In this document: positions 8,210-17,185 of the stretch, piece after piece | Position numbering within the stretch: position 1 is the stretch's first letter | Layout of the letters: the number at the start of each line of letters is the position of its first letter | Assembly: GCF_024448715.1 (NCBI RefSeq) | Contig: NZ_JAMOHZ010000001.1 | Location: 620,001 to 684,000 of the forward strand | Origin: Stutzerimonas stutzeri | GTDB lineage: Bacteria > Pseudomonadota > Gammaproteobacteria > Pseudomonadales > Pseudomonadaceae | Length of the DNA stretch: 64,000 bases | Direction of reading: 5' to 3' | Program-made: the position numbers and the translations under genes | Notes under the pieces: generated by a model | Database searches by the model: none | What the model saw: only the letters and a program-made list of their open reading frames with translations | What the model was told of the DNA's origin: nothing

Positions 8210-9022
8210 ATGTCCTATCTCGTTCCTGCGGAATTCGTCACCAAGATGGTCGACTCGGGTGAGTCGAAAATCTTCATGTCCTCCCGCGATACCCTGATCC
8301 GTGCATTCATGGCCGGTGCGATCCTGGCCCTCGCCGCGGTGTTTGCGGTAACTGTCACGGTACAGACCGGCTCTCCGCTGGTGGGCGCGATGCTGTTCCC
8401 GGTCGGCTTCATCATGCTTTACCTGATGGGATTCGACCTGCTTACCGGCGTCTTCGTCCTGACGCCGCTGGCACTGTTGGACAAGCGTCCAGGCGTGACG
8501 GTCAACGGAGTTCTGCGCAACTGGGGGCTGGTCTTCCTGGGCAATTTCGGCGGCGCGCTGCTGGTCGCCTTCATGATGGCCTTTATGTTTACCACCGGTT
8601 TTTCCACCGACCCAGGTCCGATCGGCGAGAAAATCTCCCATATCGGCGAAGCACGAACCTTGGGTTATGCGGAGTTCGGTGCGGCTGGCTGGGGGACCAT
8701 CTTCCTGCGCGGCATGCTGTGTAACTGGATGGTCTCGATGGGTGTGGTGGGCGCGATGATCTCGACCACCGTCGGCGGCAAGGCCATCGCCATGTGGATG
8801 CCGATCATGCTGTTCTTCTTCATGGGCTTCGAGCACTCGGTGGTGAACATGTTCCTGTTCCCCTCGGCGATGATCATGGGCGGCGACTTCTCAATCATGG
8901 ATTACATGATCTGGAATGAAATTCCCACCGCGCTGGGCAACTTGGTAGGCGGCCTGGCATTCACTGGTCTGACGCTTTACACGACCCATGTAAAGACTGC
9001 GCCAAAACGCGCGCTGCGCTGA
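8210..9022 (+). CDS. Formate/nitrite transporter family channel (NirC-like)
   Basis: This 270-residue membrane protein of the FNT family probably moves nitrite across the inner membrane to supply NirBD. Six hydrophobic segments are visible. The pore histidine conserved in the family lies in MGFEHSVVNMF (His209), and LRGMLCNWMV is the conserved motif of the second half. It starts 108 bases after nirD, likely in the same transcript. The nirBD context favours nitrite over formate as substrate, which is inference. No nitrate reductase or nitrate transporter gene is in the window. Confidence 0.88.
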   Translation: MSYLVPAEFVTKMVDSGESKIFMSSRDTLIRAFMAGAILALAAVFAVTVTVQTGSPLVGAMLFPVGFIMLYLMGFDLLTGVFVLTPLALLDKRPGVTVNGVLRNWGLVFLGNFGGALLVAFMMAFMFTTGFSTDPGPIGEKISHIGEARTLGYAEFGAAGWGTIFLRGMLCNWMVSMGVVGAMISTTVGGKAIAMWMPIMLFFFMGFEHSVVNMFLFPSAMIMGGDFSIMDYMIWNEIPTALGNLVGGLAFTGLTLYTTHVKTAPKRALR

Positions 9023-9083
9023 GTTCGGTCCGTCCGTACACTGTCCGATCAAGCTACGCACTAACGGGTAGACACGCGTTTTC

Positions 9084-9157
9084 TGTAGGAGCCAGCTTGC
9101 TGGCGACAGGCCAGACCGGGATCGCCAGCAAGGACTGGGTGTCCCCTCGCTCCTACG
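9084..9157. repeat. REP-type paired repeat (BIME)
   Basis: Two inverted units, TGTAGGAGCCAGCTTGCTGG and the partly matching reverse CCAGCAAGG...CTCGCTCCTAC, flank a short spacer. The motif GTAGGAGC...GCTCCTAC is shared with the two repeats near 31.1-31.3 kb. Such intergenic REP pairs are common in Pseudomonas; this copy sits between the nirC-like gene and the kinase/phosphatase. Confidence 0.8.
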
Positions 9158-9206
9158 CTTGCGCAGTACGCAGCCTTGTCCGGGACTCACCGCATTTCAT
9201 GAGCAG

Positions 9207-10928
9207 ATGAGCAGTCAACTCAAGGTCTCGGTGGGCCAGCACACCGACAGGGGACGCAAGGAAAGTAACCAAGACTTCCACGGCGTCTACATTCCCAAAG
9301 AACCGCTGCTGAGCAGCAAGGGCATCGCCATCGCGCTCGCGGATGGCATCAGCAGCAGCGCCGTCAGCCATATCGCCAGCGAATCGGCGGTTACCGGTTT
9401 CTTTGCCGACTATTTCTGCACCTCCGACGCCTGGACGGTAAAGACCTCGGCGCAACGCGTCCTGATGGCGACCAACTCCTGGCTGCATGCGCAAAGCCAG
9501 CAGAGCCAGTACCGTTACGACAAGAACCGCGGCTACGTCTGCACCTTCAGCGCCATGGTCATCAAGTCGACCACCGCGCACCTTTTCCACGCCGGCGACT
9601 CACGCATCTATCGCGTCCAGGGCAATGCGCTGGAACAGCTGACCAACGATCATCGGATGTGGGTCACGGAAGACAAAAGCTACCTAAGCCGGGCGTTGGG
9701 CATTCATCCACAGCTGGATCTGGACTATCGCGCCGAACAGGTCGAGGTGGGCGACACCTTTATCCTCGCGACCGATGGCGTCTATGAATACATCACCGCG
9801 TCGTCAATGCTCGGCGCCATTGCCCACAACCCCGACAATCTGGATGCAGCTGCTCAAGCGATCATTGCCCAGGCGCTGGCCCAGGGCAGCGACGACAACC
9901 TTACGGTACAGATACTGCGTATCGACGAGCTGCCGCTGCGGGCCGCCGACGAGCTCTACCTGCAACTCACCGAACTGCCCTTCCCACCCATTCTCGACGC
10001 GCGAGCCCGGTTCGACGGCTACACCATTATTCGCGAAGTGCACGCCAGTAGCCGTAGTCACGTTTACCTCGCGACCGACGACGACAGCCAAACGCCGGTG
10101 ATCATCAAGACGCCGTCAATCGACCTGCAACGGGACGCGCAATACGTCGAGCGCTTTCTTACCGAAGAATGGGTCGCGCGGCGCATCGAAAGTGCCCACG
10201 TCGTCAAGCCGTGCCTGCAGACCCGCAAGCGCAACTACCTATACAGCGTCACTGAATTCGTCGAAGGCCAGACGCTGACGCAGTGGATGATCGACCACCC
10301 CAAGCCGGACCTGGAAACGGTTCGTGGCATTGTCGAGCAGATCGCCAAAGGTCTTCGCGCCTTTCACCGACTGGAGATGCTGCACCAGGACCTGCGGCCG
10401 GAAAACATCATGATCGACACCACCGGCACGGTAAAAATCATCGACTTCGGCTCGACCCGTGTCGCCGGCATCATGGAGATTGCTTCACCCATCGAACGCG
10501 GCGATCTGCTCGGCACCGCTCAATACACCGCGCCGGAATACTTTCTCGGCGAAGGCGGGACGCCCCGCTCGGATATGTTCTCGTTGGCGGTTATCGCTTA
10601 TCAGATGCTCACCGGCCACCTACCCTACGGCACCGCGGTTGCCCGCTGTCGCACCCGCGCGGCGCAGAACAAGCTCAGCTACAGCCCGATCCGCGCGCAT
10701 GACCGCGAGGTACCGGCATGGATCGACGATGTGCTGCGCAAGGCGCTGCATCCCAACCCTTACAAGCGCTACGAGGACCTGTCCGAGTTCGTGTTCGAGC
10801 TGCGCCAGCCCAACCAGGCCTTTCTCAACAAGGCCCGGCCACCACTGATGGAACGCAACCCGGTGCTGTTCTGGAAAGCCGTTTCGCTGGCATTGGCAAT
10901 AACGGTGGCGGTGCTACTGAGCCGATGA
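9207..10928 (+). CDS. Fused PP2C protein phosphatase and Ser/Thr protein kinase, membrane anchored
   Basis: This 573-residue protein has an N-terminal PP2C phosphatase domain (about 1-235) with metal-binding motifs ALADGISSSAVS, HAGDSRIYR, ATDGVYEY and SDDNLTV. A protein kinase domain follows (about 265-525) with VIIK (the ATP lysine), the catalytic loop HQDLRPENIM and DFGSTR. The usual glycine-rich loop is degenerate and HRD is HQD, so kinase activity may be altered. A hydrophobic helix ends the protein. I recall a homologue (PA1782) in the P. aeruginosa nirBD/nas cluster, so linkage to nitrogen assimilation is conserved though its target is unknown to me. The ATG at 9207 is preferred over an in-frame TTG at 9159. 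Confidence 0.9.
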   Translation: MSSQLKVSVGQHTDRGRKESNQDFHGVYIPKEPLLSSKGIAIALADGISSSAVSHIASESAVTGFFADYFCTSDAWTVKTSAQRVLMATNSWLHAQSQQSQYRYDKNRGYVCTFSAMVIKSTTAHLFHAGDSRIYRVQGNALEQLTNDHRMWVTEDKSYLSRALGIHPQLDLDYRAEQVEVGDTFILATDGVYEYITASSMLGAIAHNPDNLDAAAQAIIAQALAQGSDDNLTVQILRIDELPLRAADELYLQLTELPFPPILDARARFDGYTIIREVHASSRSHVYLATDDDSQTPVIIKTPSIDLQRDAQYVERFLTEEWVARRIESAHVVKPCLQTRKRNYLYSVTEFVEGQTLTQWMIDHPKPDLETVRGIVEQIAKGLRAFHRLEMLHQDLRPENIMIDTTGTVKIIDFGSTRVAGIMEIASPIERGDLLGTAQYTAPEYFLGEGGTPRSDMFSLAVIAYQMLTGHLPYGTAVARCRTRAAQNKLSYSPIRAHDREVPAWIDDVLRKALHPNPYKRYEDLSEFVFELRQPNQAFLNKARPPLMERNPVLFWKAVSLALAITVAVLLSR

Positions 10929-10942
10929 CGAGGCAGGCCGCA

Positions 10943-11266
10943 TCAGGGACGGTGCGGCGCGTACACGTTGAGCGCAGGGTCGTCATGCCCGTCTTTCGAT
11001 GGGTCGAGAATCCAACACATTTGCGTCACCAGTTCCTCACAGTTCTCGCCGCGCTGCAGCCAATCATGGAAGGCTATGCGTGATGCGGTGAGCGCGGTCT
11101 CGGCGGCTTCGTCGATGCCGCTTTCCGGCGTGCCGGGCTGCCACTGGTCGAATAACGATTTGAGCGCATGCTGCGCCTCGTCAGCACCGAGTTCCCCGTC
11201 CGACCAGCGTGACGTGATGTCCTGAGCTTTCTGCAGGGCCAACACCGAAGGGCTTGGCGAATCCAT
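10943..11266 (-). CDS. Hypothetical protein
   Basis: This 107-residue acidic, soluble protein has no signal peptide or membrane segment. I do not recognise the family. The ATG at 11266 follows GGAGGTCG at good spacing, so I prefer it to upstream in-frame starts. It converges on the kinase/phosphatase gene with 14 bases between the stops and diverges from the FAD oxidoreductase gene. Confidence 0.6.
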   Translation of the reverse strand: MDSPSPSVLALQKAQDITSRWSDGELGADEAQHALKSLFDQWQPGTPESGIDEAAETALTASRIAFHDWLQRGENCEELVTQMCWILDPSKDGHDDPALNVYAPHRP

Positions 11267-11510
11267 TGGACGACCTCCATGCAATTGCTGTGGCCGTTGG
11301 ACATCCATCGAACCGGTCGAATTCGCACCCACCTATCAGTTCGTCTGGCCTTGCCGATGCGCCACTGCTCAGTGCCGCCCGGCTGGCCGTGGGAACAACC
11401 GCTGATGCGCGGCTGCCAGATGAGGTGCTGCCTGCTGCTTCCGACCTGCTCGGCCAGTAAGTATCCATTCCTCGACATCACTCCACCGACAAGGGCGAGG
11501 TCGCACGTTC

Positions 11511-12959
11511 ATGCCCCTGACATCCCGATCTACCGGCCCGCCGTTTGATGTCGTTGTCGTCGGCTCCGGCATTGCCGGCCTGTCCTGCGCGTCGCTGTTG
11601 GCTGATGCAGGGCAACGCGTGCTGGTGCTGGAAGCCAGCGAAGTGCCCGGTGGGCGTGCCAGGAGCTGGGCCGATCCGGCAACCGGCGACAGCGTCGATA
11701 TCGGCCCGCATGTATTGCTGAACAAATACTCGAACATGCTGGCGATGCTCGAACGCTTCGGCACGTCCGAGCAGGTCTGCTGGCAGACAGAAGAATTGCT
11801 GACCGTTCTCGACAAGCATCGGCATATCCGCTTCAAGGTGGGTGGCTTGCCAGCGCCAATGCATTACCTGCGTAACCTGCCGCAGATCCTGCCCAGCGTC
11901 CCGTTACGTCGGCTGCTCAGCAACGTTCCGCTGGCCTGGCGCACCATGCGCAGTTCACCCGGCGAGCTGATGGCCCTCGATGACCGTACCGGGTATCAGT
12001 ACCTGCTCGATAACGGCGTCAGCCCGAGCTTCATCGACTGGTTCTGGGCCTCGGCTTCAATGGCGATACTCAACCTGCCAGTCGAGCAGTGCTCAGCCGC
12101 ATCGCTGATGCGCCTCTTGGCGCAAGGGCTCGGTCACAACGACCTCGCATTCGGCTTTCCAAAGGTAGGGTTGAGCGATCTCTATGCTTGGCCGGCGATT
12201 CGTTGCCTGGAGCGCCACGGGGGCGAAGTCAGATTCAACTGCGCCGCTGCTGGCCTTCATCGACGTGACGATACTGTCGCAGGCGTAACGCTTGTCGGCG
12301 GTACGGTTATTCCCGCGCCAGCAGTGGTTCTCGCGGTTCCGCCCACCTCCATTAGCGGCCTGCTGTCAGAAGAGCATCCGTTGGCTACGGTTGCCGGGCA
12401 CTTCGAACCCAGCCCTTATATAAGTTGCTACCTCTGGTTCGATCGAAAGCTCACTTCGGCGCGGTTCTGGGCGCGGCCATGGTCACCTGACAGCCTGAAT
12501 ACCGACTTCTATGACCTGTCGAACATCCGTTCGGACATGACCAAGTCCGGATCGATGATCGCCACCAATATCATCTGGAGCCATCGCACGGCTGGCCTGT
12601 CAGATCAGGCGATCATCGAGGCAACCATCGGTGAAATTGGCGACTTCGCGCCTGAGGTTCATCAGGCGCGGCTGGTTGCCGCGGCGGTGCACCACATCCC
12701 AATGTCGATTCCATGCGCGCAACCTGGCGTGGAAACGGCGCGGCCCGCTACTCGTCTTGAAAAAGGCGTGTTCCTCGCGGGCGACTGGGTCGACACCGGT
12801 CTGCCCTTCTGTATGGAGAGTGCGACCCGTGCCGGCGCGCTCGCCGCCGAGGCGATTTTGGCGGACCAAGGCAAACTGGTTCGACTGGCGCACCCGACAC
12901 CGGTGCCCGGCGGGCTTACCAAGCTGCTGCGAAAGCGCGATGAGGGTGACGGGTTCTAA
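11511..12959 (+). CDS. FAD-dependent oxidoreductase, phytoene-desaturase/HpnE-like
   Basis: This 482-residue flavoprotein of the amine-oxidase superfamily starts with a dinucleotide-binding motif, VVVGSGIAGLSCASLLADAG, followed by LEASEVPGGRARS. The C-terminal FAD motif is GVFLAGDWVDTGLPFCMESA. The overall pattern resembles carotenoid desaturases and hydroxysqualene dehydroxylase HpnE, but no squalene or carotenoid genes adjoin, so the substrate is unknown. It overlaps the acetoacetate-decarboxylase-like gene by four bases tail to tail. The ATG has GCGAGG upstream. Confidence 0.8.
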   Translation: MPLTSRSTGPPFDVVVVGSGIAGLSCASLLADAGQRVLVLEASEVPGGRARSWADPATGDSVDIGPHVLLNKYSNMLAMLERFGTSEQVCWQTEELLTVLDKHRHIRFKVGGLPAPMHYLRNLPQILPSVPLRRLLSNVPLAWRTMRSSPGELMALDDRTGYQYLLDNGVSPSFIDWFWASASMAILNLPVEQCSAASLMRLLAQGLGHNDLAFGFPKVGLSDLYAWPAIRCLERHGGEVRFNCAAAGLHRRDDTVAGVTLVGGTVIPAPAVVLAVPPTSISGLLSEEHPLATVAGHFEPSPYISCYLWFDRKLTSARFWARPWSPDSLNTDFYDLSNIRSDMTKSGSMIATNIIWSHRTAGLSDQAIIEATIGEIGDFAPEVHQARLVAAAVHHIPMSIPCAQPGVETARPATRLEKGVFLAGDWVDTGLPFCMESATRAGALAAEAILADQGKLVRLAHPTPVPGGLTKLLRKRDEGDGF

Positions 12960-13609
12960 ACACCGAAACTCGCCTGCAGCCCGCAAATTCGGATACTCAG
13001 TAACGGCTTGCGTCCACACAAGAAACCGAGCGGGCTCGACGCGGCGAATTCCCAACGCGCTCGCCCCGTCAGGACTTTCCCGGAAACAGTGCAACGCGTG
13101 CGCAACGGCCCTCCCCGGCCTGGCTGGATGACGAAACCGCTGACCGGCAGTCGGCCCGGAAGAGCCATCTTTGGTTCGAAATTTAACGAGGCCACCCGTT
13201 CGTCAGTGATGAACATTCGGCCCGTAAAGCGCTGCTCGTCATCACGAGACCCGGTTTCGAAGCGGGCAATTTTCTTGGGGATATGCCACAGACGGCGACC
13301 ACCGGCAGCTGAGACCGGGTCATTGACCCAGATGTCCTTCACCGTACCCGCGGGCACGAGCAAGCCCCTGCCGCGCACCAGCACCACAGCTGCCAGCTCG
13401 TCGTATCGCAGCGTGCCTCCGCTGTACGTTGCAAACACAGTTGCAACCAGTGCGTGAGCCGCAAGGCGGAGATAGGGAATATCGACCGCGGCTACCGGCA
13501 GCTCAACAGCCCGAACACGCCATAGCGACAGGCATGCCGAGCCATGAAGCGTCCAGGGTGCCGCTGGCACAGAGAGCTCGTCGATTGTCTGAAATGTGTC
13601 TTCCGCCAT
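12956..13609 (-). CDS. Acetoacetate decarboxylase family protein
   Basis: This 217-residue protein resembles the acetoacetate decarboxylase (ADC) family. The segment WHIPKKIARFE contains the lysine pair expected at the Schiff-base site, and VPAGTVKDIWVNDPVSA lies upstream of it. Many ADC-like proteins act on other oxo acids or as aldolase-dehydratases, so the reaction here is not assignable. The start at 13609 is an ATG without a strong ribosome binding site; an in-frame TTG at 13663 is an alternative. The gene faces the FAD oxidoreductase, which may hint at a shared pathway, but they are not in one transcript. Confidence 0.75.
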   Translation of the reverse strand: MAEDTFQTIDELSVPAAPWTLHGSACLSLWRVRAVELPVAAVDIPYLRLAAHALVATVFATYSGGTLRYDELAAVVLVRGRGLLVPAGTVKDIWVNDPVSAAGGRRLWHIPKKIARFETGSRDDEQRFTGRMFITDERVASLNFEPKMALPGRLPVSGFVIQPGRGGPLRTRCTVSGKVLTGRARWEFAASSPLGFLCGRKPLLSIRICGLQASFGV

Positions 13610-13744
13610 GGTCGGTGTCCGGGCTCCAGGATGAAGCGGTCTTGCACCAATCGACACCACCAAGCACGAGTCGATCCTTCAGGGCGTCGCGGGACGACGC
13701 TTGTGGTCGAAGTGACGAGGCCATTCTGCTCCTGGACGTCAACC

Positions 13745-14053
13745 ATGCATCTGATCCAGCTTTTGCTTCCTCTATATGACAACGACGATCGGCCGCTGCC
13801 CAAAGCGCTATTCAGTGACGTTCGCCGCGAACTGATCGAACGCTTCGGCGGATTGACTGCCTATACCCGAGCGCCGGTCGATGGGCTCTGGCTGGAAGAC
13901 GGTGAACATGCCGTACGGGACGATCTGGTGATTTATGAAGTGATGGCGCCGAAGCTCGATCGGGAGTGGTGGCATGATTATCGATCCTCGCTGGAGACTC
14001 GCTTTCGGCAGGAACGAATAATGGTCCGCGCGCATCGCGTCAGCCTGCTATGA
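13745..14053 (+). CDS. Conserved hypothetical protein
   Basis: This 102-residue soluble protein begins MHLIQLLLPLYDND and contains LIERFGGLTAYTRAP and ETRFRQERIMVRA. I recall similar short proteins in many proteobacteria but no function. The ATG at 13745 gives the family-like N-terminus; the open frame extends further upstream without a likely start. It diverges from the acetoacetate-decarboxylase-like gene. Confidence 0.65.
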   Translation: MHLIQLLLPLYDNDDRPLPKALFSDVRRELIERFGGLTAYTRAPVDGLWLEDGEHAVRDDLVIYEVMAPKLDREWWHDYRSSLETRFRQERIMVRAHRVSLL

Positions 14054-14130
14054 ACGAACCTGACTGCAAAATGGCGATTGCCGAGCAGTCATCGCTCAGG
14101 CAGCCATGCACAACCGTATGAAATTTTAGT

Positions 14131-14157
14131 GAACTTTGTGAGCGTCGCACTGTCTCT
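14131..14157 (+). promoter_or_regulatory. Possible AlgU (sigma-22/RpoE-type) promoter
   Basis: GAACTT is followed after 16 bases by TCTCT, close to the AlgU consensus GAACTT-N16/17-TCTnA with one mismatch at the last base. It would start transcription near 14163 and give a leader of about 185 bases for the SH3-domain envelope gene at 14348. The 14054-14347 gap holds no other feature I can support. Confidence 0.4.
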
Positions 14158-14347
14158 CCTGCTGCAGGATCACAGGGACGACGGCTGATGGGCCATGCAC
14201 CCATTAACGGGAGAAAGTATCTCCCCCTCGCGAACAGCCCGTACCCATAGACGTTGAGACTGCCCTGTTGCAGCCAGCTGGCGGAACATCGCCAGGCCAG
14301 GTTCATTTTTTCCGGCCCGTTCACCGGGGCCTTCATTTTCAGTCCAC

Positions 14348-15037
14348 ATGAAGACCACCATGCCCATATCCCGTCATCTCGTTGCACTTCTTTCCCGTAT
14401 TTCCGGGTCCACCGCGCAGCGTCAGGCTTTCCGTGCGGGCCTGTTCGGCACGCTGCTGGCGTTCATAGTGCCGGCCCAGGCTCAGCAAGCAGTCAATGAA
14501 CGCTGGGTCAGCGATAGTCTGAATACCTACGTACGCAGCGGTCCGACCGACGGCTATCGCATCGTCGGCAGCCTCACGTCCGGGGAGAAGGTCGAACTAC
14601 TCGACACCCAGGGCGACTACAGTCAGGTTCGCGGCGAAAATGGCGACCGGGTCTGGATCCGCAGCAGCGATCTACAAGACGTGCCCGGCCAGGCGGAGCG
14701 ACTGCCGGAACTGGAGCAAAAAGTTGTCGAACTCAGCGAGGAGCTGAAAACCATCGATGACAACTGGAAGGCTCGAGTGCTGGGCATGCAGGAGACGCTT
14801 GATTCGCGCAAGGCGCTGATCGACGAGCTTGAGACGCGCCGCAAGGCCCTCGACGAAGCCCTCACCGCCACCGAATCGGAACTGCGTGACGCCGAGGCGC
14901 GACTTGGCGATGAGAACAATCAGGTGCTGATGCGCTACATGGTTTATGGCGGCAGCATTGCAGGCGCAGGCCTGCTGGCTGGATTGATCCTTCCGGCCAT
15001 GACCCGTGGCCGCAAGCGCAACGACCGCTGGTTCTGA
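14348..15037 (+). CDS. TIGR04211-type SH3 domain envelope protein
   Basis: This 229-residue protein has an N-terminal signal sequence ending near AQAQQ (residue 46). A bacterial SH3 domain follows (about 50-115, WVSDSLNTYVRSGPTDGYR and DRVWIRSSDL), then a coiled coil of about 85 residues rich in Glu, Leu and Arg. A C-terminal membrane helix with a basic end completes it. The architecture matches the TIGR04211/YgiM-like family anchored in the inner membrane with the SH3 domain in the periplasm. Function is not established; cell-wall binding is a common guess. A possible AlgU promoter lies upstream. Confidence 0.85.
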   Translation: MKTTMPISRHLVALLSRISGSTAQRQAFRAGLFGTLLAFIVPAQAQQAVNERWVSDSLNTYVRSGPTDGYRIVGSLTSGEKVELLDTQGDYSQVRGENGDRVWIRSSDLQDVPGQAERLPELEQKVVELSEELKTIDDNWKARVLGMQETLDSRKALIDELETRRKALDEALTATESELRDAEARLGDENNQVLMRYMVYGGSIAGAGLLAGLILPAMTRGRKRNDRWF

Positions 15038-15067
15038 GTTCTGGCGGGCCAGGCTTTTTCTAAAGGA

Positions 15068-17185
15068 TTAGCTGGGCACCAATATCTTTGGTTCGACGGC
15101 GGTGGTTATCGACAACCCTGGTCGCGTCTGTCCGACGCGTTCAAGGATTTGGTCAGCTGTCATTGGCCGATCGAGCAAGAAGCCCTGCAGGGTTTCACAA
15201 CCGAGCCCTGTAAGGAATTGCTGCTGCTCTTCGGTCTCCACGCCCTCGGCGACGATTCCCAGCCCCAGCGCCTTGCCCAACGCAATGATCGCCGACACGA
15301 TCATTGCGTCCTCGTTGCCGGCGCTCATTTCCTTGACGAAAGCTCGATCGATCTTCAGTTCACTGGCTGGAAGACGTTTGAGATAGAGCAGGCTCGAATA
15401 GCCCGTGCCGAAATCGTCGATTGACGCCTTTACGCCAAGTTCAGTTAGCTTTTCCAGCGTTTCAATGGTGGTTTCCGGATTGCGCATGGCAACGGTTTCG
15501 GTGACTTCGACGGTTAGCATCGTCGGTGGGATGGAATGGCGACCGATGGCCCCGGCCACCACACCGAGCAGATCCGGCTGTTCGAATTGCACGGCGGAAA
15601 GGTTGACCGCGATGGTCCAGTGGCTGAAGCCCTGCAGGTGCCATTCGTGTAGTTGCCGGCACGCCTCGTCCAACACCCATTTCCCCATGGGCACGACCAG
15701 GCCGGTCTTTTCAGCCAGGGGCAAAAATACATCAGGGTAGAGCAAGCCACGTTGTGGGTGTTCCCAGCGCAACAGCGCCTCGAAGCCTCGCACGGGCCCA
15801 TCCGGCGCTTCGAATTTTGGCTGGTAATGCAGGCGCAGCTCACCGTGCGATTCAGCCATTTTCAGATCATGCAGCAGCTGTAGCTGCTCGGCGGCATTGG
15901 CATTCATCGACGCTTCGAAGAAGCTGTAACCGTTCCGGCCGGCGCTTTTGGTGTGGTACATGGCCGCATCGGCATGCAGCAGCAGGTCACGTTCGGTCTC
16001 GCCATCACCCGGATACACTGCGATGCCGATGCTGAGCGAAACACGCAACTCATAACGCGACAGCACAAAAGATTCATCGATGCTCTGCACCAACTTGTCA
16101 GCCAGTGTCGCCGCGTCATCCGGACCGGCGATCGATGCCAGCAACACGAACTCGTCTCCGCCAAGCCGCGCCAGCGTGTCCTGAGCACGAATGCACGAAC
16201 GCAGCCGCTCGGTAACGCTGACCAGCAGCTCATCGCCGATGTGGTGGCCGTAAGCATCGTTGACGGCCTTGAAACCGTCCAGGTCCATGAACATCACGGC
16301 GAAGCAGGAGCGCTCGCGCTCGGCGATCCTGAGCGACTGGCTCAAGCGATCCTCTAGCAACAGGCGGTTGGGCAGCCGGGTCAGGTTGTCATGAAGCGCC
16401 AGTTGGATCAGCTCACTATTGGCCTTTTCCAGCGAGCTGGCGAGTATCGAGGTGCGCGCTTGCAAGCGGCCGTCCAAAACCGAGACGATCAGCGTAATAG
16501 CCAGCACGCCCAGGGTCAGAACGATAACCAGCAGTGCCAGCCAGTTGGTGTCCACGCCGGTATTGGAAGCGCTGCAGAAACTGCCTTCAGGAAAGCTCGC
16601 CGCAGCCATCCCGGTGTAGTGCATGCCGGCAATCGCAAGCCCCATTACCAGCGCGGCCATTCCTCGCCAGAGTTTCAGATGCGACACGTTCGCGCGCAGG
16701 CGAAATGCCAGCCACAGCGCAGCAGTGGATGCCAGAATCGCCACCACCACCGAGGCAATCAGCCAGCCAGCGTGATAGACGATTCCCGGCTGCATGCGCA
16801 GCGCGGTCATACCGCTGTAATGCATCGCAGCAATGCCGGAACCGATCAGAATCGCGCCTTGCGCCAAACGCACCCAGGGCAGTGCCCGCTGACAAACCAG
16901 CCAGAGCGCGATTGCCGACGCCGCGATGGAAATGACTAGAGAGCCGGCGGTTATCAGCGGATCATAGCCAAGCGGAATCGGCAGACTGAAGGCCAGCATG
17001 CCGATGAAATGCATCGACCAGATACCCAACCCCATGGAGAACGCGCCGCCGATCAACCACAGTCGGGCAGCGCGACCTTTGGCCGTTGCGACCCGTCCAG
17101 CCATGTCCAGCGCGGTATAGGACGCAAGCACAGCGACAACGAAAGAGAAAAAAACAAGAATGTTGTTATAGCTACCGGCTAGCAT
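15068..17185 (-). CDS. MHYT-GGDEF-EAL bifunctional c-di-GMP protein (MucR-like)
   Basis: This 705-residue inner-membrane protein begins with an MHYT sensor domain of seven helices; the repeats SMHFIGM, AMHYSGM and GMHYTGM give the name. A diguanylate cyclase domain follows with an intact GGDEF motif (LARLGGDEFVLL). The EAL phosphodiesterase domain has GFEALLRWEHP and DDFGTGYSSL. Both catalytic motifs look intact, so it may make and degrade c-di-GMP. The architecture matches P. aeruginosa MucR, linked there to alginate and nitric-oxide-induced dispersal. The ATG at 17185 follows AAGGA at eight bases; an upstream alternative lacks a site. Confidence 0.92.
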   Translation of the reverse strand: MLAGSYNNILVFFSFVVAVLASYTALDMAGRVATAKGRAARLWLIGGAFSMGLGIWSMHFIGMLAFSLPIPLGYDPLITAGSLVISIAASAIALWLVCQRALPWVRLAQGAILIGSGIAAMHYSGMTALRMQPGIVYHAGWLIASVVVAILASTAALWLAFRLRANVSHLKLWRGMAALVMGLAIAGMHYTGMAAASFPEGSFCSASNTGVDTNWLALLVIVLTLGVLAITLIVSVLDGRLQARTSILASSLEKANSELIQLALHDNLTRLPNRLLLEDRLSQSLRIAERERSCFAVMFMDLDGFKAVNDAYGHHIGDELLVSVTERLRSCIRAQDTLARLGGDEFVLLASIAGPDDAATLADKLVQSIDESFVLSRYELRVSLSIGIAVYPGDGETERDLLLHADAAMYHTKSAGRNGYSFFEASMNANAAEQLQLLHDLKMAESHGELRLHYQPKFEAPDGPVRGFEALLRWEHPQRGLLYPDVFLPLAEKTGLVVPMGKWVLDEACRQLHEWHLQGFSHWTIAVNLSAVQFEQPDLLGVVAGAIGRHSIPPTMLTVEVTETVAMRNPETTIETLEKLTELGVKASIDDFGTGYSSLLYLKRLPASELKIDRAFVKEMSAGNEDAMIVSAIIALGKALGLGIVAEGVETEEQQQFLTGLGCETLQGFLLDRPMTADQILERVGQTRPGLSITTAVEPKILVPS

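Noticed and set aside
15041..15060. Terminator between the SH3 protein gene and the MHYT-GGDEF-EAL gene
   Set aside because: CTGG-CGGG-CCAG followed by T residues is only a four-base-pair stem, too short to call.
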